From Alloyangia pacifica (GTDB taxonomy: Bacteria > Pseudomonadota > Alphaproteobacteria > Rhodobacterales > Rhodobacteraceae), in assembly GCF_003111685.1 (NCBI RefSeq), contig NZ_CP022189.1, forward strand, positions 1,566,001-1,630,000: a DNA stretch of 64,000 bases, given 5' to 3'. Of this stretch, positions 58,861 through 64,000 are shown in pieces. A program made the translations under genes and the position numbers. Each line of letters starts with the position of its first letter. Within the stretch, counting starts at the first letter, position 1. The notes beneath the pieces are model-generated. The model was not told where the DNA came from and made no database searches. It worked only from the letters and a program-made list of their open reading frames with translations.

Positions 58861-59670
58861 TCAGAGGTCCTGCGCCAGCATCTCCTGTGCGGCCGCGAGG
58901 CCGAGGCCATAGGAGATCTCGTTGTACATCGCGTTGAACCCGGCAAACAACGCCCGGTTCATCGCCTTTCCCTCGGGCGTCGCGGAAATATCGATATAAG
59001 CGTCAAGCTCCGCGTCGCTCAGCGGCCGGTAGGCCAGCAGGAGATAGCCATAAAGCCATTCGAGCGTGTCGGCGCGGGTGACCTCTTCCTGCATCCAGAC
59101 CTCCTCGAGGATCTCGGGCTCGGTCATCTCGAGCCCGCCGCCGTCGACGAGGCCGAGATAAAACTGGAAGCTGGCGTTGAGCGCGCCGACCACATTGGTC
59201 TCTAATAGGTCGTTGGCCTCGACGAATTCATCGAGTTGGTCCAGCCGCGTATCGCCGCTCCCTGCCCGTTCACGCCAGGCTTCGCGCGCCGCCGACTCGA
59301 CGTCAGGATCGACCATCGCGCGCCGGGCCTCGATCTCCAGCGTCACGACCTTCTGCCCGGCTTCGCTGGCGAAATACGCCAGAAGCGTCGCGGGATCGGT
59401 GTCACCGAAGCTCTCGAGGAATCCCGCGCGCACCACTTCCTCCATGGCGTTGGGCGTGTAGAGCCGGTCGACCGACTGCCGCCATGTCTCGGATTCGCCC
59501 GCCGGAAGCAGGTCCGTCGCCATCTCCTCGGCATAGCCCTGCCCCTCAATTCGCATGAGTTCGACGATCTCGTCGATCTTGAGCGCGTCCAGCAGATCCC
59601 CTGCGGGTTCCGCGCGAACGGGCATGGCTAGGATGACGGCAAAACCGCAGGCGGCGAGACGCGAGAACAT
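58861..59670 (-). CDS. DUF2059 domain-containing exported protein
   Basis: This is a 269-residue protein with a Sec signal peptide (MFSRLAACGFAVILAMPVRA). The rest is helical and acidic; LLAYFASEAGQKVVTLEIEARRAM in the middle matches the DUF2059 helix (F-x-S-x-x-G-x-K), and a second, similar segment ISATPEGKAMNRALFAGFNAMY lies near the C-terminus. The core therefore appears twice. Function is unknown. ATG 59670 is preferred; an upstream TTG at 59682 is possible. Confidence 0.75.
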   Translation of the reverse strand: MFSRLAACGFAVILAMPVRAEPAGDLLDALKIDEIVELMRIEGQGYAEEMATDLLPAGESETWRQSVDRLYTPNAMEEVVRAGFLESFGDTDPATLLAYFASEAGQKVVTLEIEARRAMVDPDVESAAREAWRERAGSGDTRLDQLDEFVEANDLLETNVVGALNASFQFYLGLVDGGGLEMTEPEILEEVWMQEEVTRADTLEWLYGYLLLAYRPLSDAELDAYIDISATPEGKAMNRALFAGFNAMYNEISYGLGLAAAQEMLAQDL

Positions 59671-59855
59671 GGGACAGGACAACTCCGGATATGGCTGACG
59701 ACAAGCCTAGGGCCCGGCCGCGGCATTTCCAAGGTGAGCAAAAAGCCCACTGGCGGAGCTTCGCCGGAAAAGAAATCCGCCCGGATGAAAAAACTTCAAA
59801 ATTCCCTGTTGCACCCCCCCGAGCTTGTCGTTAAACGGCCCCCCACGACCCCCGC

Positions 59856-59945
59856 GGAGAGGTGCCGGAGTGGTCGAACGGGGCGGTCTCGAAAACCGTT
59901 GACCCTTCACGGGGTCCCAGGGTTCGAATCCCTGTCTCTCCGCCA
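59856..59945 (+). tRNA. tRNA-Ser (anticodon CGA)
   Basis: This is a 90-nt class II tRNA. The acceptor is GGAGAGG / TCTCTCC with a G-T closing pair, the anticodon loop is CTCGAAA (anticodon CGA), the variable arm is TTGACCCTTCACGGGGTCC-like, and the T-arm has CAGGG-TTCGAAT-CCCTG. Discriminator G and CCA are encoded (59942-59945). Confidence 0.95.
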
Positions 59946-59962
59946 CTTTCCTTCGGGAAAGT
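59945..59962 (+). terminator. UUCG-capped hairpin directly after tRNA-Ser
   Basis: ACTTTCC (59945-59951) and GGAAAGT (59956-59962) form 7 perfect pairs closed by the stable TTCG tetraloop, starting at the last base of the CCA. No U-run, so termination or 3'-end processing is inferred. The next 294 bp, up to 60256, show no gene I can support. Confidence 0.55.
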
Positions 59963-60256
59963 CGCCACTTACTTCGGATAGTGCCATGGTTGTCCAGCCG
60001 CGTTTCAACAGCGCCGCTGGTCACCATGGCCCTCTGGATCCACCTTCGGATACATCCCCAAGAATGCCGCTCCGTGGCCCGCGCACCTGCTTCCTCCGTT
60101 GCCCCTACAGCATCGGCGAACGGGTGCTGCGTTCCGCCCGGAAACCCGCCCGCTCGCGAGACGAACGACGCGGGACAGACCGCCCGAAATGACAACGCGG
60201 CGCACGGGGTCTTCCGCACGCCGCGTGTCTGGGTGCCCGCCCTGGGGCAGCCCGGT

Positions 60257-60766
60257 TCAGGCCTCGACGCTGGCGCGTTGCGGCGCGCGCTCCCCGGCTT
60301 CCGAGGCGCGGGTGGTGGCGTAGCCTTCGGCACCGCGGCGCAGCCGTTGGGCAAGTCCGTCCTCGTCGGCGCCGGCGCCCATCTGGGCGATCACCAGGGA
60401 CTTCATGAAACTCTCCTGAGTGGCGAGCGCCTGCGCGCGCGCCTTTGCGAGCGACTCCGTGGTCTCGAGCTCGTCATCCACCGCGCGCGAGTCGGCCTGT
60501 GCCGCGACCTCGGGAGCTTTGACATTGGCTGCCGCAGCCTGTCCGCTCTCGGTCGCCGTCGGCTTGGAACTGGCATTTTTGACCGGGCTGGCCTCGGCCG
60601 CGACGACGGTTTCCCCTGTCTCCGCTTCGCGCGACGCCTCTACAGCCTGCGCCCCGTCCTCCTTGGACACCGCGCCGGTCTGCCGCCCCGCGTTGATCGC
60701 ATTGGCGATCCCGCCGAAGAGACCGGCATAGCCCCCAGACCCGGAGCCCGAAATCAAACCTAACAT
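60257..60766 (-). CDS. Hypothetical protein, 169 residues
   Basis: No family is recognised. The N-terminus is Gly-rich with a short hydrophobic part (MLGLISGSGSGGYAGLFGGIANAINAG). The middle is Ala/Glu/Thr-rich and probably disordered, and the C-terminal part LAKARAQALATQESFMKSLVIAQMGAGADEDGLAQ looks helical. Codon use is that of a real gene, with G/C strongly favoured at third positions, and AAAGG lies upstream of ATG 60766. A 260-residue open frame on the other strand is richer in odd residues and taken as the shadow. Confidence 0.5.
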   Translation of the reverse strand: MLGLISGSGSGGYAGLFGGIANAINAGRQTGAVSKEDGAQAVEASREAETGETVVAAEASPVKNASSKPTATESGQAAAANVKAPEVAAQADSRAVDDELETTESLAKARAQALATQESFMKSLVIAQMGAGADEDGLAQRLRRGAEGYATTRASEAGERAPQRASVEA

Positions 60767-60941
60767 TCAGATAGACCTTTCTAGTCAGTGCCGGGACGGT
60801 CTGATTTCGAAATGAGGAACAAATACGGCAGCAGCGCGGTGTCTCCGCGGCGCGACGAGGAAATTCTGTCGCGGAACCAGCCCCTACGCGCTTACCCTTG
60901 CGGCTGCGCATCGGATCTTCGACACGACGGGATGCGGGATG

Positions 60942-61027
60942 TGGTACCCAAGGTCGGACTCGAACCGACATGACCTCACGGCCGGGGGATTTTGAATCCC
61001 CTGCGTCTACCATTCCGCCACTTGGGC
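60942..61027 (-). tRNA. tRNA-Leu (anticodon CAA)
   Basis: This is an 86-nt class II tRNA on the reverse strand. The acceptor is GCCCAAG / CTTGGGT with a G-T first pair, the anticodon stem GGGGA/TCCCC encloses TTCAAAA (anticodon CAA), a long variable arm follows, and the T-arm is GTCGG-TTCGAGT-CCGAC. Discriminator A and CCA are encoded at 60945-60942. Confidence 0.95.
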
Positions 61028-61191
61028 ACTGACCCCGATTTATCCGCCACGCCGCGCCGCGTAAAGCGGCAATCGTCACCTGTGACGCCGCACTGACGGA
61101 ACTGTCACAGCCAATGCCGCTTCAATGGGTTGCACACCGCCGCCCCGCGTGCTTCCTGCCATACAAACAACCGCCGGAGACCTGCCCTTCG

Positions 61192-61770
61192 ATGCTGCGC
61201 CGCCTCTACGACTGGACGATGTCGCTTGCCGATCACCCCAAGGCGCTCTGGGGCCTGGCGGCAGTCTCCTTCATCGAAGCTTCGGTCTTCCCGATCCCGC
61301 CGGACGTGTTGATGATCCCGATGATCCTCGCGGCGCCGCGCCGTGCCTGGCTGATCGCGCTGGTGGCCACGCTTGCCTCGGTGGTCGGCGGGCTCTTCGG
61401 CTATGCCATCGGGCACTTCTTCTTCGACAGCATCGGCCGGCCGATTCTCGAGACCCTCGGCAAAGCCGACTCGATGGAGGCGTTCAACGCCCGCTTCAAC
61501 GGCGTCGGCTTCTGGGCGGTGCTGATCGCCGGAATCACCCCCTTCCCGTTCAAGGTGATCACCATCATGTCGGGCTGGACCGCGATGCCGCTGGGCGTCT
61601 TCGTCACCACCGCCATCATCGCCCGGGCCTTCCGATTCTTTATCGTCGCGGGGCTGCTGCGGGCCTTTGGCGCGCCGATCCGCGATTTCATCGAAAAGCG
61701 GCTCGGCCTGGTGTTTACTGTTTTCGTGCTGCTGCTCGCCGGTGGCTTCTTCTTGGTGAAATACCTCTGA
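61192..61770 (+). CDS. YqaA/DedA-family (VTT domain) membrane protein
   Basis: This is a 192-residue protein with about four to five hydrophobic segments. SFIEASVFPIPPDVLMIPM is the re-entrant-loop motif (E-x-x-x-x-P-x-P-x-E/D-x-x), GLFGYAIGHFFFD follows, and GITPFPFKVITIMSG and ARAFRFFIVAGLLR match the second DedA half. DedA/VTT proteins are lipid scramblases or transporters of undecaprenyl phosphate or phospholipids. ATG 61192 follows a moderate site; the frame upstream has no homology. It ends 4 bp before dsbB. Confidence 0.88.
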   Translation: MLRRLYDWTMSLADHPKALWGLAAVSFIEASVFPIPPDVLMIPMILAAPRRAWLIALVATLASVVGGLFGYAIGHFFFDSIGRPILETLGKADSMEAFNARFNGVGFWAVLIAGITPFPFKVITIMSGWTAMPLGVFVTTAIIARAFRFFIVAGLLRAFGAPIRDFIEKRLGLVFTVFVLLLAGGFFLVKYL

Positions 61771-61774
61771 GCCC

Positions 61775-62242
61775 ATGACTGACCTGCGCAAGTTCCTCAT
61801 CCTGATCGCCGCCGGCGGATCGGCTGCCGTGCTGCTCGCCGCGATCGGCTCGCAGTACATCGGCGGGCTGGCGCCCTGCCACCTGTGCATCCTGCAGCGC
61901 TGGCCCCACGCTACGGCCGTGCTGATCGGCGCCCTGGCGCTGGCCTTCCGCGCCCGCATCCTGCCGCTGCTCGGCACGCTCGCGGCGCTGACCACCTCGG
62001 GCATCGGCATCTATCACACCGGCGTCGAGCGCGGCTGGTGGGAAGGTCCGACCACCTGCACCTCGGGCCCGGTTGGCGGCATGTCCACGGACGATCTTCT
62101 GAACCAGATCATGAACGCGCCGCTGGTGCGCTGCGACGAGGTCGCCTGGCAACTCTTGGGCCTATCGATGGCCAGCTGGAACGCCTTGATTTCCTTTGGT
62201 CTTGCGCTGGTCTGGGTTGCCGTCTGGCGCCGGACCGCCTGA
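61775..62242 (+). CDS. dsbB: Disulfide bond formation protein B
   Basis: This is a 155-residue membrane protein with four hydrophobic segments. The quinone-linked pair is in APCHLCILQRWPH, and the DsbA-facing pair is formed by the cysteines of TTCTSG and VRCDEVAW. It passes electrons from DsbA to ubiquinone. It is likely in an operon with the YqaA gene upstream. dsbA is not in the window. Confidence 0.92.
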   Translation: MTDLRKFLILIAAGGSAAVLLAAIGSQYIGGLAPCHLCILQRWPHATAVLIGALALAFRARILPLLGTLAALTTSGIGIYHTGVERGWWEGPTTCTSGPVGGMSTDDLLNQIMNAPLVRCDEVAWQLLGLSMASWNALISFGLALVWVAVWRRTA

Positions 62243-62280
62243 GGTCCCCCACCGGAAGACTCATCTGAACCAAAGTTGCA

Positions 62281-62299
62281 GGGGGCGGTTTCTGCCCCC
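62281..62299 (+). terminator. Hairpin after dsbB
   Basis: GGGGGC (62281-62286) pairs with GCCCCC (62294-62299) around GGTTTCT, 39 bp after the dsbB stop. No T-run. Confidence 0.4.
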
Positions 62300-62386
62300 C
62301 GAGTGGCATGGCGGAGGCGCTAAGGCCGCGTCAGATCGGTCTTCGAGGCGCGGATGCCCCGCGTCTTTCCTACAGGAGACCCATAG

Positions 62387-62635
62387 ATGACCTACCGCCT
62401 TCTGACCTCCGGCCTCGTCGCCGCCCTTCTCACCGCCGGCACCGCCTTCGCCTCCCCCGAGATCCCCGAACAGACCCAGGCCCAGGTGCGCGAGAAGCTC
62501 ACCGCCGAGGGCTACGAGGTCCGCCGCATCGACAGCGAGGACGGGATGATCGAGGTCTATGCCATGAAGGACGGCCAGAAGGTCGAGCTCTACCTCGACC
62601 AGACCCTGCAGATCGTGCGCAGCAAGACCGACTGA
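62387..62635 (+). CDS. Periplasmic PepSY-domain small protein
   Basis: This is an 82-residue protein. A Sec signal peptide (LLTSGLVAALLTAGTAFA) is followed by a single PepSY-like fold: VREKLTAEGYEVRRIDSEDGMIEVYAMKDGQKVELYLDQTLQIV. Proteins of this type often occur beside cytochrome b561 genes and may bind metal or a partner protein in the periplasm; the role is not established. AGGAG precedes the ATG. A 9-bp hairpin (62644-62667) follows. Confidence 0.85.
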   Translation: MTYRLLTSGLVAALLTAGTAFASPEIPEQTQAQVREKLTAEGYEVRRIDSEDGMIEVYAMKDGQKVELYLDQTLQIVRSKTD

Positions 62636-62643
62636 CGCCCGCC

Positions 62644-62667
62644 CGGCCCCGCCACCGCGCGGGGCCG
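62644..62667 (+). terminator. Hairpin after the PepSY gene
   Basis: CGGCCCCGC (62644-62652) and GCGGGGCCG (62659-62667) form 9 perfect pairs. No T-run; probably limits read-through into the cytochrome gene. Confidence 0.45.
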
Positions 62668-62709
62668 CGCCGCCTGATCTGTCCACCCTTCCCTTCAAGG
62701 ACCGCCCCG

Positions 62710-63261
62710 ATGCCCGAGCGCATGACACGTCATTTCGTCTGGGACCCGCTTCTGCGGATCTTCCATTGGAGCCTGGTGACCCTCTTTGCCGCCAACGCAC
62801 TCTTCGACGACCCCGAATCTTCCCTGCACCGCTGGGTTGGCTACACCATCGGAGGGCTGATTCTGCTGCGGCTGATCTGGGGCTTCACCGGCCCTCGTTC
62901 GGCCCGTTTCTCGAGCTTCTTTCCCACCCGCGCCGGCCTCATCCGGCAGATCACCGACATGGCCACCGGACGGCGCCGCGTGCATCTCATGCACACGCCG
63001 CTCGGGGCGCTGATGATCTTCAACCTGCTGCTCACCCTCTGCGGCATCATCGCCACCGGGGTGATGATGACCACCGACGCCTATTGGGGAATCGCTTGGG
63101 TCGAAACCCTGCATGAAGCGCTGGTAACCTGGGCCGAGGTCTCGGTGGTGCTGCACCTGGGCGCAGTGCTATGGGAAAGCCGCCGCACCGGGGTAAATCT
63201 GCCCAAGGCCATGGTTACGGGTGTCAAATGCGTCCCGGATGACGCAAAGATCGAGGTATGA
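62710..63261 (+). CDS. Cytochrome b561 family membrane protein
   Basis: This is a 183-residue di-heme b-type cytochrome with four membrane segments. Candidate heme histidines are His19 (RIFHWSL), His40 (LHRWVGY), His95 (MHTPLGA) and His149 (LHLGAVLWE). RLIWGFTGPRSARFSSF is the family's cytoplasmic loop. It moves electrons between quinol and a periplasmic acceptor. The stop overlaps the LuxR-type gene as ATGA. ATG 62710 is chosen because the family start (VWDPLLRIFHW) follows; the frame upstream is a shadow of the PepSY gene. Confidence 0.88.
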   Translation: MPERMTRHFVWDPLLRIFHWSLVTLFAANALFDDPESSLHRWVGYTIGGLILLRLIWGFTGPRSARFSSFFPTRAGLIRQITDMATGRRRVHLMHTPLGALMIFNLLLTLCGIIATGVMMTTDAYWGIAWVETLHEALVTWAEVSVVLHLGAVLWESRRTGVNLPKAMVTGVKCVPDDAKIEV

Positions 63262-63794
63262 CGCCGCAAAGCTCCGAACGCCCGATCATCCTCACCCTGT
63301 TGATCGCCGTGCAGATGATCTGCACGGCCTTCTTCGTGGTCGACGTGATCTTCGATGCTTCCGAGGCCGGGTGGAACCCGGTGGCCGACCCCGAGGCGTT
63401 TCTCGAGGGCAGCATGGTGCTCTGTCTCGCCGCCGCGATCTGGGTCGAGTTGCGCTTCCTGATGCGGCTGCTGCGTCACAATGCACATCTTGCGCGCCAG
63501 GTCTCGCTGGCCACCGGCGCCTTCCACGAGATCGTCGAGGCACAGTTTTCGGCCTGGGAACTGACCGGCGCGGAACGCGACGTCGCCATGTTCACGCTCA
63601 AGGGTCTGACCATCCCCGAGATCGCCGCGCTGCGCGGATCGGCGGAGGGGACGGTGAAATCGCACCTCAATGCAATCTACCGCAAGGCGGGCGTGTCGGG
63701 GCGCGGCGCGCTTCTGAGCCACTTCATCGAGGAGTTGATGAGTGGGGCCGAGCCTTCCGACTCCCCCGCCGCAGCCACGCAAGAATGCAGATGA
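63258..63794 (+). CDS. Membrane-anchored LuxR-type (GerE) regulator
   Basis: This is a 178-residue protein. Two hydrophobic segments (about residues 10-32, PIILTLLIAVQMICTAFFVV; and 52-70, SMVLCLAAAIWVELRFL) are followed by a short helical linker and a LuxR helix-turn-helix at about residues 100-162 (LTGAERDVAMFTLKGLTIPE, then GTVKSHLNAIYRKAGVSGRG). There is no receiver or ligand domain. The ATG lies inside the cytochrome b561 stop, so the two are made together. A membrane or redox signal passed from the cytochrome to the regulator is an attractive but untested idea. Confidence 0.85.
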   Translation: MTPQSSERPIILTLLIAVQMICTAFFVVDVIFDASEAGWNPVADPEAFLEGSMVLCLAAAIWVELRFLMRLLRHNAHLARQVSLATGAFHEIVEAQFSAWELTGAERDVAMFTLKGLTIPEIAALRGSAEGTVKSHLNAIYRKAGVSGRGALLSHFIEELMSGAEPSDSPAAATQECR

Positions 63795-63825
63795 CATTGC
63801 GTCAAGTCTCTGGCATCACGACAAA

Positions 63826-63969
63826 ATGACCAACCGCATCGCCGTCTGGCTCGCAGCCCTCCTGATCCTTGCAATTGCGCTGGATGTGACGCTCTTCGAC
63901 AGCCGCCACCTGCTGTTCCTGGGCCGGAAGGTTTTCATTCTGCTCGACTGGATGGCGTTTTGGCGGTGA
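63826..63969 (+). CDS. Small membrane protein, 47 residues
   Basis: ATG 63826 gives MTNRIAVWLAALLILAIALD, one membrane segment, and then a short basic and aromatic tail (LGRKVFILLDWMAFWR). It lies 31 bp after the LuxR-type gene in the same direction. No family recognised with confidence; similar one-TM peptides are common in Rhodobacteraceae. The final 31 bp of the window hold nothing recognisable. Confidence 0.55.
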   Translation: MTNRIAVWLAALLILAIALDVTLFDSRHLLFLGRKVFILLDWMAFWR

Positions 63970-64000
63970 GCGCTAACAGTCCAAGTATTGACTTGCCTGA

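Noticed and set aside
59707..60354. 215-residue reverse-strand open frame over tRNA-Ser
   Set aside because: It contains the typical tRNA artefact VAERQGFEPW and is otherwise Pro/Arg-rich shadow sequence.
59981..60763. 260-residue forward open frame opposite the hypothetical gene at 60257
   Set aside because: Arg/Leu/Gly-rich composition of an antisense frame; the reverse-strand frame has better codon use and start.

Overview
The window is GC-rich DNA (about two-thirds G+C by eye) with dense, mostly overlapping operons. It looks like a chromosomal segment of a marine or halotolerant member of the Rhodobacteraceae (Alphaproteobacteria). Four things point there: the gene order trpG-trpD-(ung)-trpC-moaC-moeA-lexA / comEC / gltX / gltA; a B12-dependent ribonucleotide reductase; an L21 protein with a helix-hairpin-helix tail; and a LexA box of the alphaproteobacterial GAAC-N7-GAAC type. 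No phage, insertion sequence, CRISPR array or rRNA was seen. There are three tRNA genes: Pro-TGG, Ser-CGA and Leu-CAA.

Layout. 1-2.5 kb: the 5' part of a yicC gene, a PAS-domain protein and galU. 3-6.4 kb: an operon gpsA - HAD phosphatase - GT20 synthase, which fits synthesis of the osmolyte glucosylglycerol from glycerol-3-phosphate. 6.5-9.2 kb: class II DAHP synthase and a GlxA/AraC regulator. 9.4-15 kb: a complete LivK/G/F/H/M-type ABC importer with an extra small secreted protein inside the operon. 15-21.4 kb: a CsbD-like protein, an XRE-cupin regulator, an acyl-CoA synthetase and nrdJ. 21.4-22.1 kb: a non-coding stretch with a long palindrome and tRNA-Pro. 22-28 kb: DUF192, a two-domain cold shock protein, pdxH, fabI, gpt, a QorB/HxlR pair and an aminotransferase.

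28-38 kb: ppiD-like foldase, trpE, GNAT, sodC, a site-2 protease with CBS domains, a homocysteine methyltransferase, a radical SAM protein, a corrinoid protein, a small membrane protein and DUF1638. 38-50.6 kb: YibQ-like divergent deacetylase, the trpGD-ung-trpC-moaC-moeA operon, lexA, comEC, gltX and gltA. 50.7-54.5 kb: a helix-turn-helix/citrate-synthase fusion divergent from a domain-permuted class III CoA-transferase, a PaaG-like isomerase and a decayed DUF2087 gene. 54.5-59.7 kb: ccmF-ccmH, GNAT, rpmA-rplU and DUF2059. 59.8-64 kb: two tRNAs, a hypothetical protein, YqaA, dsbB, and a small redox/membrane cluster (PepSY, cytochrome b561, membrane-anchored LuxR regulator, one-TM peptide).

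The strongest candidates for less-described biology are the HTH-citrate synthase / CoA-transferase pair, the membrane-anchored LuxR regulator translationally coupled to cytochrome b561, and the gpsA-ggp operon with a 17-bp palindrome in its upstream region. Smaller genome-evolution observations are ung inside the trp operon, a composition shift within pdxH, and the DUF2087 pseudogene.
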